Shown here in pieces: positions 1-11,200 of a stretch of DNA of 64,000 bases. The notes beneath the pieces are model-generated. The model was given only the letters and a program-made list of their open reading frames with translations. It was not told the origin of the DNA and did not search any database. A program made the translations under genes and the position numbers. Origin of the DNA: Rhodocyclaceae bacterium (GTDB lineage: Bacteria; Pseudomonadota; Gammaproteobacteria; Burkholderiales; Rhodocyclaceae); contig JAUXXJ010000008.1 of the NCBI GenBank assembly GCA_030681195.1, positions 290,719 through 354,718 of the forward strand. The letters are read 5' to 3'. Numbering within the stretch: the stretch's first letter is position 1; every line of letters begins with the position of its first letter.

Positions 1-768
1 CACCTCGAACGCCAGAAGGGCGGTATCGGCATGCGCGGCCCGGGTGAAAAACAGCTCGAAACCGACCGGCGCCTGCTCGGCAAGCGCGTGGCTCTCCTCA
101 AGGAACGCTTGCGCCAGCTCGAACGCCAGCGTGCCGTCCGGCGCAAGCAGCGCAGTCGTGGCGAAGTGCTCTCGGTATCGCTGGTCGGCTATACCAATGC
201 CGGCAAGAGTACGCTGTTCAATGCCCTGACCAAGGCCGGCACTTATGCCGCCAATAAGCTCTTTGCCACACTGGATACCACCTCACGGCGTCTGTATGTG
301 CCCACCTGTGATCTTGCGGACGGCCGTTCCGGCTGTCAGGTGGTGATTTCCGACACCGTCGGTTTCATCCGCGATTTGCCCCATGCGCTGGTGGCGGCGT
401 TTCATGCCACGCTGGAGGAAACGATCCAGGCCGATTTGCTGCTGCATGTGGTCGATGCCGCCAGCCCGGACCGCGAGCAGCAACGTGAGGCTGTCGCCGG
501 GGTCCTGGTCGAGATCGGGGCAGCAGCGGTGCCGCAAATCATCGTCTGGAACAAGATTGACCTGATGACCGTTGGGCCGGGAGTCGAGCGGGATGAGTGT
601 GATAACATCACCCGCGTCAGAGTTAGTGCCAAAAGTGGTTCCGGACTCGACCTGTTGCGGGCGGCACTGGCTGAAATGTCGCGCAAGCTCGCAGCCCCTA
701 TTGAAGACAATTACTCCCTACCCCATAACGAAGAATATGATTACCGGCATACTGATGTCGCTCAATGA
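1..768 (+). CDS. hflX: GTPase HflX, C-terminal part (5' end outside window)
   Basis: Ribosome-associated GTPase of the HflX family, which splits stalled or stressed ribosomes. The reading frame is open from base 1 and starts inside the conserved glycine-rich HflX region (GGIGMRGPGEKQLETDRR), so about the first third lies upstream of the window. The fragment is 255 residues. It shows the G1 loop GYTNAGKS at fragment residues 63-70, the G3 motif DTVGF and the G4 motif NKID. The gene overlaps the start of hflK by 14 bp, the usual hflX-hflK-hflC arrangement of proteobacteria. Identification is firm; only the start is missing. Confidence 0.96.
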   Translation, partial: HLERQKGGIGMRGPGEKQLETDRRLLGKRVALLKERLRQLERQRAVRRKQRSRGEVLSVSLVGYTNAGKSTLFNALTKAGTYAANKLFATLDTTSRRLYVPTCDLADGRSGCQVVISDTVGFIRDLPHALVAAFHATLEETIQADLLLHVVDAASPDREQQREAVAGVLVEIGAAAVPQIIVWNKIDLMTVGPGVERDECDNITRVRVSAKSGSGLDLLRAALAEMSRKLAAPIEDNYSLPHNEEYDYRHTDVAQ

Positions 769-2011
769 CCACGGTTGGGGCAACGACCCTAATCGCGGCG
801 GTGGCGGACGCAATAACCAAGGCCCCCCAGATCTTGATGAACTGTGGCGCGATTTCAACAAACGTTTGTCCGGCATGCTCGGCAAGAAGCGCAACGGCCC
901 ACAGAACTCGGGTGGCGGCGATGACGGCGACGGCGGTGGCAATGGTGGGCCAGGCTTGCCGACCCTGACGCCGGGCCAGTTTGGTGGCGGCATCGGCGTT
1001 TTGGCCGGCCTGATCGCGGTGGTCTGGTTTGCCAGCGGCTTTTACATTGTCGATGCCAGTCAGCGTGGCGTGGTGCTGACCTTTGGTAAGTATAGTGAAA
1101 CGACCGAGCCGGGCCTGCGTTGGCGCCTGCCCTGGCCGCTTCAGACGCATGAGACCGTCAATCTGACGGGGGTGCGCACGATCGAAATCGGCTACCGTGG
1201 CACGGAAAAGAACAAGGTGCTGCAGGAAGCCCTGATGCTGACCGATGACGAAAACATCGTCAGCGTGCAGTTTGCCGTCCAGTACCTGCTCAAGGATCCG
1301 AAGGACTACGTCTTCAATAACCGCCACCCGGACGATGCGGTGATGCAGACGGCCGAGACGGCGATTCGTGAAGTGGTGGGCAAGAACCCCATGGACTTCG
1401 TCCTCTATGAAGGTCGTGAAGTGATTGCGGCCAACACTCATAAGCTGATGCAGGACAACCTGGACCGCTATAAGACGGGCATCCAGATTCGTTCCGTGAC
1501 CATGCAGAGTACACAGCCGCCCGAACAAGTACAGGCAGCGTTTGATGATGCCGTCAAGGCTGGACAGGATCGCGAGCGACACAAGAACGAAGGTGAGGCC
1601 TATGCCAACGATGTGATTCCGCGCGCACAAGGTACGGCGTCGCGCCTGATGCAGGAATCCGAAGGCTACCGGGCACGCCTGATTGCCACCGCAGAGGGTG
1701 AGGCCGCACGCTTCTCCAAACTGTACACCGAATATGCCAAGGCCCCTGAGGTGACGCGCCAGCGTCTCTATCTGGAGACCATGCAGCAGGTGTTTGCCAA
1801 TACCAGCAAGGTGATTATCGATACCAAGGGCTCTGGCAACCTGCTCTATCTGCCGCTCGATAAACTGATGCAGTCGCCAGGCGCCACGCCTGCAGCGGTC
1901 AATCCCGAAACATCGGGCGAGCGTTCTTCCACGCCGGCCTCGGCGCAGGAAAATCGTGACGTGCGCTCGCGCGGCAACAACCTGTCCTCGCGTGAAAGGG
2001 GAGATCGATGA
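755..2011 (+). CDS. hflK: FtsH protease modulator HflK
   Basis: Membrane-anchored SPFH/band-7 protein that forms the HflKC assembly around the FtsH protease. The 418-residue product has a Gly/Asn/Asp-rich cytoplasmic N-terminus, one membrane segment at about residues 78-98 and then the SPFH domain with a helical C-terminus, the normal HflK plan. The frame is open further upstream, but the ATG at 755 gives the typical start (MSLNDHGWGNDPN) and leaves only a 14-bp overlap with hflX. The stop overlaps the hflC start as ATGA, which suggests translational coupling. Confidence 0.95.
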   Translation: MSLNDHGWGNDPNRGGGGRNNQGPPDLDELWRDFNKRLSGMLGKKRNGPQNSGGGDDGDGGGNGGPGLPTLTPGQFGGGIGVLAGLIAVVWFASGFYIVDASQRGVVLTFGKYSETTEPGLRWRLPWPLQTHETVNLTGVRTIEIGYRGTEKNKVLQEALMLTDDENIVSVQFAVQYLLKDPKDYVFNNRHPDDAVMQTAETAIREVVGKNPMDFVLYEGREVIAANTHKLMQDNLDRYKTGIQIRSVTMQSTQPPEQVQAAFDDAVKAGQDRERHKNEGEAYANDVIPRAQGTASRLMQESEGYRARLIATAEGEAARFSKLYTEYAKAPEVTRQRLYLETMQQVFANTSKVIIDTKGSGNLLYLPLDKLMQSPGATPAAVNPETSGERSSTPASAQENRDVRSRGNNLSSRERGDR

Positions 2012-2889
2012 TGCAGCGTCTGCCCATATTTGCCGCGGCGATTTTCGCCATCTTCACGGCCGTTGGCGCGATGGTGTTTACCGTCGATCAGCGCCAGTAC
2101 GCCATTGTCTTCCAGTTGGGTGAAATCAAGGAAGTCATCAAGGAGCCGGGCCTGTCGTTCAAGTGGCCGCTGATCCAGAACGTACGCTTCTTCGATAGCC
2201 GTATCCTGACGCTGGATTCGGTCGAACCCGAGCGTTTCCTGACGGCGGAAAAGAAACCCGTGCTGGTCGATTCCTTCGTTAAATGGCGCATCGCTGACGT
2301 CAATCAGTATTACATCTCGGTCGGTGGTGACGAGATGTTGGCGCGCACCCGCTTGTCGCAAACCGTCAACTCTGGCTTGCGCGAGGAGTTCGGTAAGCGC
2401 ACCGTGCATGATGTGGTGTCCGGTGTGCGTAACCAGATTATGGATGACGTGCAGAAGAAGGCCGACGCGGATGCGCGTCAGATTGGCGTCGAGATCGTCG
2501 ATGTGCGTCTGAAGCGCGTTGATTTGCCGCCGGAAGTTTCTGAATCGGTCTATCGCCGTATGGAAACCGAGCGCAAGCGGGTTGCCAACGAACTGCGCTC
2601 GCAAGGTGCTGCCGAGGCTGAGAAGATTCGTGCCGATGCGGACAAGCAGCGCGAGGTGATCGTGGCCGAGGCTTACCGTGATGCGCAGAAGATCAAGGGT
2701 GAAGGCGATGCCAAGGCGGCGTCGATTTATGGCAAGGCCTTCGGCGAAAACCCCGAGTTCTATGCCTTCTATCGCAGCCTGGAAGCCTACCGCCAGAGTC
2801 TCGGCAGCAAGAGCGATTTGCTGGTGGTCGATCCGAGTGCAGACTTCTTCAAGTATCTGAAGAATGGCAGTCGCGGCGGCAGCAAGTAA
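2008..2889 (+). CDS. hflC: FtsH protease modulator HflC
   Basis: Partner of HflK in the inner-membrane HflKC complex that modulates FtsH. The 293-residue protein has an N-terminal membrane anchor (about residues 5-25, then the conserved VDQRQYAIVFQLGE stretch), an SPFH domain and a charged helical tail rich in Ala, Glu and Lys. The ATG at 2008 overlaps the hflK stop by 4 bp; a second ATG follows at once (2011), so either could be used. Length and position directly after hflK fit the family. Confidence 0.95.
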   Translation: MMQRLPIFAAAIFAIFTAVGAMVFTVDQRQYAIVFQLGEIKEVIKEPGLSFKWPLIQNVRFFDSRILTLDSVEPERFLTAEKKPVLVDSFVKWRIADVNQYYISVGGDEMLARTRLSQTVNSGLREEFGKRTVHDVVSGVRNQIMDDVQKKADADARQIGVEIVDVRLKRVDLPPEVSESVYRRMETERKRVANELRSQGAAEAEKIRADADKQREVIVAEAYRDAQKIKGEGDAKAASIYGKAFGENPEFYAFYRSLEAYRQSLGSKSDLLVVDPSADFFKYLKNGSRGGSK

Positions 2890-2900
2890 GCCGGTCTGAG

Positions 2901-3083
2901 ATGTCTACTTTCCTCCTGGCCCTCGGCCTGTTGCTGGTGATCGAGGGCATGCTGCCTTTTGCCTCGCCGCGCATCTGGCGTGAAACCTTTCGTCGTGCCA
3001 TCGAGTTGGCCGATGGTCAGTTGCGTTTCATTGGCCTGTCGTCGGTCATACTGGGCTTGGTCCTCATTATTCTGTTTCGTTAA
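2901..3083 (+). CDS. DUF2065 small inner-membrane protein
   Basis: A 60-residue protein made of two hydrophobic helices: residues 4-20, and a C-terminal one ending in a run of Val, Leu and Ile. Between them lies a conserved-looking segment ([17 protein letters not shown]). This matches the DUF2065 (YjeT-like) family, which commonly sits between hflC and hisZ/purA in betaproteobacteria. Its function is unknown. It lies 11 bp after hflC and 5 bp before hisZ, so it is almost surely part of the same transcript. Confidence 0.88.
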   Translation: MSTFLLALGLLLVIEGMLPFASPRIWRETFRRAIELADGQLRFIGLSSVILGLVLIILFR

Positions 3084-3088
3084 TCCCC

Positions 3089-5579
<2,491 letters not shown>

Positions 5580-5587
5580 GCAAAGCC

Positions 5588-5609
5588 GCGCCGACTGAAA
5601 AGTCGGCGC
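5588..5609 (+). terminator. Stem-loop after purA
   Basis: A perfect 9-bp stem (GCGCCGACT and AGTCGGCGC) closes a GAAA tetraloop 8 bp after the purA stop. Its right arm is the left half of a copy of the dispersed 24-bp element. No T-run follows on either strand, so it may only stabilise the purA 3' end rather than terminate transcription. Confidence 0.45.
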
Positions 5610-5621
5610 TGGTGGGACGGC
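5598..5621 (-). repeat. Dispersed 24-bp element, copy 1
   Basis: It reads AAAAGTCGGCGCTGG then TGGGACGGC on the plus strand and differs from the commonest form at one base. It is intergenic, 18 bp after the purA stop. An extra inverted half-copy just before it makes the purA stem-loop. Confidence 0.85.
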
Positions 5622-5729
5622 ATTTATGCGCCCCGCTGGCAACAACTGCTTACACTTTGCTGTTGCGCAGAGGTGGCTTCCGTGATGTGGAGTGCTTTAA
5701 TCAGATCGTGCCGTGGATGGATCTGAACG

Positions 5730-6110
5730 ATGTATGCATTCCTGAAAATTGGCATGGCGGTGTTGCTGGCTTCGGTGGTCAGTGGAGGTGCATGGGCTGA
5801 TCGCGGCCGGTATCACCCGCATAGTTCCATTCACTTTGGTGTTCATGTGGGTAGCCCGTGGTTTTTTTCTCCCTATCCCTATCCGCCCTATCCCTATTGG
5901 CAGCCACGCATCTATATGCCGCCGACGGTGATCGTCGCCTCGCCACCTGCCCCGACGATCTACGTCGAACAGGCTCCGCCGCCGGCTACTGCGGTGCCGG
6001 TCCTTGAGCCCGGCTACTGGTACTACTGCCAGGAGGTTGGTGCCTATTACCCCCATGTGAAGCAGTGTTCGGGAGACTGGCGCAAAGTGCCTCCCAAGCC
6101 TGCCAACTGA
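5730..6110 (+). CDS. Secreted Pro/Tyr-rich protein of unknown function
   Basis: A 126-residue protein with a signal peptide (MYAFLKIGMAVLLASVVSGG, then AWA cleavage). The mature part starts with a stretch dense in Pro, Tyr and Trp (FFSPYPYPPYPYWQPRIY), followed by a Pro/Ala spacer and a C-terminal module with two cysteines (YWYYCQEVGAYYPHVKQC...W..VP). The C-terminal Cys-Cys module recurs in short exported betaproteobacterial proteins without a known role. The next gene, 18 bp downstream, is also an exported protein, so the two are probably cotranscribed. No function is proposed. Confidence 0.7.
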   Translation: MYAFLKIGMAVLLASVVSGGAWADRGRYHPHSSIHFGVHVGSPWFFSPYPYPPYPYWQPRIYMPPTVIVASPPAPTIYVEQAPPPATAVPVLEPGYWYYCQEVGAYYPHVKQCSGDWRKVPPKPAN

Positions 6111-6128
6111 TCCAATGAGAGTACCGCA

Positions 6129-6635
6129 ATGAAAAAAATCAGCGTAATTGTCCTGGCGATGCTCCTCGGTGCCTGTGCCACGGTGCCGACCGGGCCGGAT
6201 GTCATGGCCCTGCCGGGAACGGGCCGGACGTTTGACGAATTCCGAGCCGATGACTTGGCGTGTCGTGACTACGCCTTTCAGCAGATCGGTGGTAAGGCCC
6301 GTGCCGAGGAAGCCAACAACGAATCTTTGCGTAATGTCGCGATTGGCACGGCCATCGGTGCTGTCGCCGGTGCCGTCATCGGCGGTCGTGATGGGGCGGC
6401 GATTGGTGGCGGCTCCGGCATGATCATCGGCAGTGTTGCCGGCAGTGAGTCAGCGCGCAGCGGCAGCTTCGGCAGTCAGCGTCGCTACGACATGGCCTAC
6501 GCCCAGTGCATGTATGCCAAGGGGCATCGGGTGCCGGTCAGTGGTAACTACACAACCACCAGTCCTGCTGCAAATCCGGTTACCAGCATACCGCCGCCGC
6601 CGGGCAATCCACCGCCGCCGCCAGCGGCGCGTTAG
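6129..6635 (+). CDS. Glycine-zipper lipoprotein
   Basis: A 168-residue predicted lipoprotein. The N-terminus MKKISVIVLAMLLGACATVP has a clear lipobox (LLGAC). Residues about 75-105 contain alternating glycines and small residues (IGTAIGAVAGAVIGGRDGAA), a glycine-zipper segment of the kind found in outer-membrane-associated proteins. The tail is rich in Pro and Thr. It follows the secreted Pro/Tyr protein by 18 bp. Its stop overlaps the end of the convergent diguanylate cyclase gene by 4 bp. A structural envelope role is an inference. Confidence 0.75.
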   Translation: MKKISVIVLAMLLGACATVPTGPDVMALPGTGRTFDEFRADDLACRDYAFQQIGGKARAEEANNESLRNVAIGTAIGAVAGAVIGGRDGAAIGGGSGMIIGSVAGSESARSGSFGSQRRYDMAYAQCMYAKGHRVPVSGNYTTTSPAANPVTSIPPPPGNPPPPPAAR

Positions 6636-7816
6636 GCCGGGTTGGTCGGGACTGAGCAGGTGGTGGGGCAGCCGATAACCCGGTTGCGGCCCCCCTGTTT
6701 GGCCTCGTACATTCGCTTGTCAGCTTGCTCTATCAATGTGCGCCAGTCGTCCTTGCCATCGGTTACTCGCTCGGCGATGCCGATGCTGGCCGTGATGGGT
6801 GAGCCGTCCGGTCGGGTTCCAAGACCTTTCTCACGCAGCCGCTCCAGAGCCACGCAGGCCATGTCGGCCGTGGTGTTTGGCATGATCAACAAAAACTCTT
6901 CGCCTCCCCAGCGAATCAGCATGTCGCCCTGACGCAACTGGTTGTGCATCGACTGGGCGGCAGTGGTCAATACGACGTCGCCGGCCTCATGGCCGAAGCG
7001 GTCATTGACCTGTTTAAAGTGATCGAGATCAATGAAAGCGACGGATAGCGAGTCTCCGGAACGTTTGACCAGATTGAATTGCAGGTCAAGCAATTCCTCG
7101 CCACTTTGCCGCGAAAAACAACCGGTCATGCGGTCGCGGATTGACTCGCGCACCATGACGATGATGAAGGCAAGCTGGGACATTCCCGCCAGCACGGCCA
7201 CACCGGCAATCAGGACCATAAGCCAGAATGAGGCCGCGAAAGTCGGCCAATCGAGGACTTGCAGGCGCATGAAGCCCGAGACACCCTGCATGAGAAACAA
7301 GGGCGAAATGAAGGCAATGTTTTCGAGTAGGGTCAGCGGAAAAATCGACAAGCCGGCCAGCATGACGAAGGGCAGAAAGGCATAGCCGGTCGAAAAGGCC
7401 TGCTGGATGCCGTGCAGATCAAATTGCGCCATGTGCTGGTAGGAAAACAGGAAGAACACTGTTGGCACGGCTAACAGCATGGCTAGGATACGATAGGCGT
7501 CGGCCATGCTGTTCATACGCCGGGTCCGCAGGGCGATCAGCGCGAATGCGATGGTCGCAGCGATGCGCGCTACCACGAGGGGATACCAGACTTCCCAAGG
7601 GAATGCCGCGATATCAACCACGATCCACATTGGGGTCAGCAAGGCAAACAGGGCGGCGACGATGCGCACGCGCGACACGATGACCGTGGTGCGGCGCTTT
7701 TCCAGCAATGACACTTGCCAGCGTGAACACAATAGCCAGCGAATCTCCTCCTTGCTCATGTCGGCGAGAATTGATGTCATGGCGTAGTGCCAGATGGTCT
7801 TGAGCTTGGTCAGCAT
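6632..7816 (-). CDS. Membrane diguanylate cyclase (GGDEF)
   Basis: A 394-residue protein with about six hydrophobic segments between residues 50 and 222 and a C-terminal GGDEF domain. The active-site motif is GGEEF (residues 304-308), the form used by active cyclases. An RxxD inhibitory site (RQGD, 295-298) lies five residues before it, so product inhibition by c-di-GMP is expected. The membrane region is probably a sensor, with unknown ligand. The ATG at 7816 lies only 6 bp from a terminator serving nrdJ, so a start at 7780 (MTSILADMSKEE) and a promoter inside or across the terminator are alternatives. Confidence 0.88.
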   Translation of the reverse strand: MLTKLKTIWHYAMTSILADMSKEEIRWLLCSRWQVSLLEKRRTTVIVSRVRIVAALFALLTPMWIVVDIAAFPWEVWYPLVVARIAATIAFALIALRTRRMNSMADAYRILAMLLAVPTVFFLFSYQHMAQFDLHGIQQAFSTGYAFLPFVMLAGLSIFPLTLLENIAFISPLFLMQGVSGFMRLQVLDWPTFAASFWLMVLIAGVAVLAGMSQLAFIIVMVRESIRDRMTGCFSRQSGEELLDLQFNLVKRSGDSLSVAFIDLDHFKQVNDRFGHEAGDVVLTTAAQSMHNQLRQGDMLIRWGGEEFLLIMPNTTADMACVALERLREKGLGTRPDGSPITASIGIAERVTDGKDDWRTLIEQADKRMYEAKQGGRNRVIGCPTTCSVPTNPA

Positions 7817-7821
7817 TTATT

Positions 7822-7850
7822 CAATAAAAAACCCGGCGTTGGGCCGGGTT
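7822..7850 (-). terminator. Rho-independent terminator after nrdJ
   Basis: On the minus strand the stem AACCCGGC with GCCGGGTT (8 bp, 5-nt loop, 7830-7850) is followed by a run of six T. It lies 28 bp after the nrdJ stop, in the right orientation to end that transcript. Confidence 0.85.
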
Positions 7851-7877
7851 TGAGTTGGGCCATGGAGAGGATGAATT

Positions 7878-10847
7878 CTACCCGCAAGCACCGACGGCAC
7901 CGCACGCCGTGCAGAAATCGCAACCATCCTTGCGAATGACGGTGAGATTGCCGCATTCGGCACACAGTGAGCCTTGGGTCACCTTGAGTTCGCCCTTTTC
8001 ACGCGGCGTTTCGAGGATGCCCATTTCGCGCGTCGGATAGCCATGTTCATCAAGAATGCCGAGCATCGCGTAGCGGTGCATGATCAGGCGGGCGATGTAG
8101 GCGACGGTCGAAGGCCAGTTCTGCTGCTTGTTTGAGCCGGGCACGCGCGCCATGAAATCACCGAGGGGCTCGGGGTAGTTCAGGAGTTTGCGCAGCTTCA
8201 TGCCGATCCAGGCCGGATCCATCACGCGCATGTCGAGCGAGAGCAGTTTGGTCAGGCCATCAAGGGCGCGCGGGTAGTTGCCCGAGAGCCAGCAGGAGTA
8301 GGGGCGGGTGACGCCGTCCGGCAGGGTGATTTCCTTGAGGCCGAGGACGAATTCCTCGCGCGAGGCCGGGTTTGCGATATCCACCGTCCAGGACAACGTG
8401 CCGTCCGTGCCGGTCTTCGGTTCGTCGCGGCTGAACATGCAATCGAGCACCGGGGTGGCGTCATCGGTCGCCAGAGCGCCGAGTTGTTCGCAGCGATAGC
8501 GGATGACCTGGGCGAGTGCCGAGACGGGGCCGGGCATCATCTTCAGTTCGCCGTGGGGCGGCATCGCCATCTCGAAGGGCTCTTCACCGATGGTGCTGGC
8601 GAGGACGTCGAGTTTCAGCTTGAGCCAGGCCGGGTCATTGGCGCGCATGTCCATCGAGAGCGACTTGGCGACGGCGCCGAGGCCGCGCGGCTGCTCGGTA
8701 CCATTGACCCAGACTTCGAAGGGGACGGCCTGACGCCGCTCGTTCTCGATCTGGCCGACGAACAAGGCGAACTCGCCATGCGGTGTTTCGATCATGTAGG
8801 TCCAGGCCGCATTGCCGTCGGTGAGCTTGGGACGGCCGGGCCAGCGCAGGCTGGCGAGCACGGGAGCGGGCAGTGAGCCGATCTTGAGGCGGCGGTTGGC
8901 GCCGTCGATGGTGACATCCTGCGGCTGCTTCTGGCTCTGTGCCTGTTGCGACTGCTGGGCCTGCGGCTGCGGATCGACCGACAGGACGCTGCCCAACACG
9001 GCATTCGGGCGATAGGTGGCGAGACCCTTCAGGCCTGACTTCCAGGCCTTCATGTAAAGGTCTTCGAAATCGGTGTAGGGGTAGTCGGCCGGGACGTTCA
9101 CCGTCTTGGAGATCGAGGTGTCCACGTAGGGGGCGACGGCAGCGACCATTTCCTCGTGGGCCTGGGCGGAGATTTCCAGTGCCGTGACGAAGTAGTCCGG
9201 CAGCTTGGAGGTGTCGCCGCCCTGATGCTTGTAGAGACGCCAGGCGTAGTCTTCGACCGCGTAGATCTTGTGGGTGCCGTCGGCCATGCGCTTCTTGCGC
9301 TGGTAGGTCCAGGAAAAGGGCGGTTCGATGCCATTCGAGGCATTGTCGGCGAAGGCCAGCGAGATCGTGCCGGTGGGTGCGATCGACAACAGGTGGGAGT
9401 TGCGGATACCGTGCTTGCGGATCTGGTCCTTGATGGCCTGCGGCAGGCGCGAGGCGAAATTGCCGCCAGAAAGGTACAGGTCAGCATTGAAGAGCGGGAA
9501 AGCGCCGCGTTCCTTGGCCAGTTCGACGGAAGCCAGATAGGAGCGGTCACGCATGAACTCGGAGATCTTGGCGGCGGTCTGGCGGGCTTCCTCGGTGTCG
9601 TAACGCAGGCCGAGCATGATCAGGGCATCGCCGAGGCCGGTGAAGCCGAGGCCGACGCGACGCTTGTTGGCGGCTTCCTGCTTCTGCTGCGGCAGCGGCC
9701 AGTGGGTGGCATCCAGCACGTTGTCGAGCATGCGGATCGAGGTGTCGATGACCTTGCCGAAGGCGGCATAGTCGAAATCGGCGGTGGGATCGAAGGCGTG
9801 GGTAATGAAGCGGGTCAGGTTGATCGAGCCGAGGCAGCAGCAGCCGTAAGGCGGCAGCGGCTGTTCGGCACAGGGGTTGGTCGCTTCGATCGTTTCGCAG
9901 TAGTTGAGGTTGTTGTCCTTGTTCATGCGGTCGATGAACAGGATGCCCGGCTCGGCATGGTCGTAGGTGGAACGCATGACCTGGTCCCACAGTTCACGCG
10001 AGGGAATCTTGCGATACACCCACAGGCCGTCGTCGCGCTGGTAGGCGCCGGCCTGCTTGACGTCGGTGCAGGGCTCGGCGCGATGCACCAGTTCGATATC
10101 GGCACCGGACTCGACGGCTTGCATGAAGGCGTCGGTGACGCCGACCGAAATGTTGAAGTTGGTCAGATCCCCGTGATCCTTGGCGTGGATGAAGGCTTCG
10201 ATATCCGGGTGGTCGCAGCGCAGGACGCCCATCTGGGCGCCACGGCGCGAACCGGCCGACTCGACGGTTTCACAGGAGCGGTCGAACACGCGCATGTAGG
10301 AAACGGGGCCGGAAGCGCGTGACTGGGTGCCCTTGACGTGGGCGCCGACCGGACGGATGGAGGAGAAATCGTAGCCGACGCCGCCACCGCGGCGCATGGT
10401 TTCGGCGGCCTGCGACAGGGCAGTGTAGATACCAGGACGGTCATCGACGACTTCCGAGATCGAATCGCCGACTGGTTGTACGAAGCAGTTGATCAGCGTG
10501 GCGCACAGGTCGGTACCGGCCGCCGAGTTGATGCGGCCGGCGGGCACGAAGCCGTTTTCCTGGGCGTCGAGGAAGCGCGGCTCCCAGTGCGTTGCCTTGT
10601 CTTCGGTCTCGATGCTGGCCAGCGCACGGGCGACGCGGCTGCGCACGTCGCGCACATCTCGCTCGTTGCCCTTGGCGTATTTTTCCAGCAACACCTCACC
10701 GGAGATTTCCTGCGGCAGGGGCAAACCCAGCTGCCCGGTGTATTCCTGAGCGTTTTCCTGATGGCTATCGGCAGTCGTCTGATCCATGGTCATATTCAAT
10801 GTGTTTGACGGGTTGGTCGGGTCTGATTTACGGGAGCGGCGAAGCAT
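7878..10847 (-). CDS. nrdJ: Adenosylcobalamin-dependent ribonucleotide reductase (class II)
   Basis: Reduces ribonucleotides to deoxyribonucleotides using adenosylcobalamin, so it works with or without oxygen. The 989-residue protein has the class II catalytic barrel ([47 protein letters not shown]) and ends with a four-cysteine zinc-ribbon tail (CAECG...CDFCTACG) that carries the reductive cysteines. Between barrel and tail are two related TSCPD-type segments, recognisable by [12 protein letters not shown] and [12 protein letters not shown]. Upstream is a candidate NrdR site; no B12 riboswitch fits in the leader. The gene stands alone and ends at a terminator. Confidence 0.95.
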   Translation of the reverse strand: MLRRSRKSDPTNPSNTLNMTMDQTTADSHQENAQEYTGQLGLPLPQEISGEVLLEKYAKGNERDVRDVRSRVARALASIETEDKATHWEPRFLDAQENGFVPAGRINSAAGTDLCATLINCFVQPVGDSISEVVDDRPGIYTALSQAAETMRRGGGVGYDFSSIRPVGAHVKGTQSRASGPVSYMRVFDRSCETVESAGSRRGAQMGVLRCDHPDIEAFIHAKDHGDLTNFNISVGVTDAFMQAVESGADIELVHRAEPCTDVKQAGAYQRDDGLWVYRKIPSRELWDQVMRSTYDHAEPGILFIDRMNKDNNLNYCETIEATNPCAEQPLPPYGCCCLGSINLTRFITHAFDPTADFDYAAFGKVIDTSIRMLDNVLDATHWPLPQQKQEAANKRRVGLGFTGLGDALIMLGLRYDTEEARQTAAKISEFMRDRSYLASVELAKERGAFPLFNADLYLSGGNFASRLPQAIKDQIRKHGIRNSHLLSIAPTGTISLAFADNASNGIEPPFSWTYQRKKRMADGTHKIYAVEDYAWRLYKHQGGDTSKLPDYFVTALEISAQAHEEMVAAVAPYVDTSISKTVNVPADYPYTDFEDLYMKAWKSGLKGLATYRPNAVLGSVLSVDPQPQAQQSQQAQSQKQPQDVTIDGANRRLKIGSLPAPVLASLRWPGRPKLTDGNAAWTYMIETPHGEFALFVGQIENERRQAVPFEVWVNGTEQPRGLGAVAKSLSMDMRANDPAWLKLKLDVLASTIGEEPFEMAMPPHGELKMMPGPVSALAQVIRYRCEQLGALATDDATPVLDCMFSRDEPKTGTDGTLSWTVDIANPASREEFVLGLKEITLPDGVTRPYSCWLSGNYPRALDGLTKLLSLDMRVMDPAWIGMKLRKLLNYPEPLGDFMARVPGSNKQQNWPSTVAYIARLIMHRYAMLGILDEHGYPTREMGILETPREKGELKVTQGSLCAECGNLTVIRKDGCDFCTACGAVGACG

Positions 10848-10903
10848 AGCGGCACCTCATGAAGGATCAAAGAGAAAAATTTTCACTCCCTTATAAAACA
10901 GCA

Positions 10904-10956
10904 AGTTATGAAAATAACTAGTGGCTGGCGGAATTTATACCACTACATATAGTAGG
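10904..10956 (-). promoter_or_regulatory. Candidate NrdR-type operator and second palindrome upstream of nrdJ
   Basis: Positions 10942-10953 read ACTACATATAGT, an imperfect palindrome resembling the NrdR box core. On the minus strand it is followed directly by TATAAA, a possible -10 element, at about 10933-10938. A separate perfect inverted repeat, AGTTAT-GAAA-ATAACT (10904-10919), sits closer to nrdJ. The two centres are 36 bp apart, a little more than the three-turn spacing usual for paired NrdR boxes, and the second does not match the NrdR consensus. Confidence 0.4.
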
Positions 10957-11003
10957 TTCCTGAAGGGGAAAAGCGCACGAAAAATCAGTCTGTTGGGGTA
11001 TTT

Positions 11004-11049
11004 GCTTGAGCTTGGGCGTCAAGCATGAATTGCTGCGATGCAGCAATTC
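11004..11049. other. Two adjacent hairpins in the nrdJ/HD-gene gap
   Basis: GCTTGA/TCAAGC (11004-11009 and 11019-11024) is followed two bases later by a perfect 10-bp inverted repeat, GAATTGCTGC and GCAGCAATTC, with a 3-bp loop (11027-11049). No T-run follows on either strand, so this is not a standard terminator. The rest of the 350-bp gap (10848-11200) shows no gene. Confidence 0.6.
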
Positions 11050-11104
11050 TGTCCGGAGCTCGGGGGTTGACTTGTCCTTGACTCGGCGCCCAAGGCCGCT
11101 GCAA

Positions 11105-11133
11105 TTGGGGGTGAGGTTGAAGTTCTATATAAC
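11105..11133 (+). promoter_or_regulatory. Possible promoter of the HD-domain gene
   Basis: TTGGGG (11105-11110), a 17-bp spacer and TATAAC (11128-11133) lie about 70 bp before the HD-domain gene. The -35 match is moderate. Confidence 0.3.
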
Positions 11134-11200
11134 TAAAGTCGGTAAATCTCCCTATTTCGATGATTTTTCAGTGTGGCAACAGATACACTGCTCAAAAATA

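Noticed and set aside
5612..5800. Short plus-strand frame between purA and the secreted Tyr-rich protein
   Set aside because: It starts inside the repeat/hairpin zone, has no recognisable features and overlaps a gene with a clear signal peptide.
10848..11000. Cobalamin riboswitch before nrdJ
   Set aside because: The leader is too short and lacks the conserved B12-box sequences; only operator-like palindromes are seen.
11006..11200. N-terminal extension of the HD-domain protein
   Set aside because: The frame is open but has low-quality composition, crosses the twin hairpins and has no family match; the ATG at 11201 is preferred.
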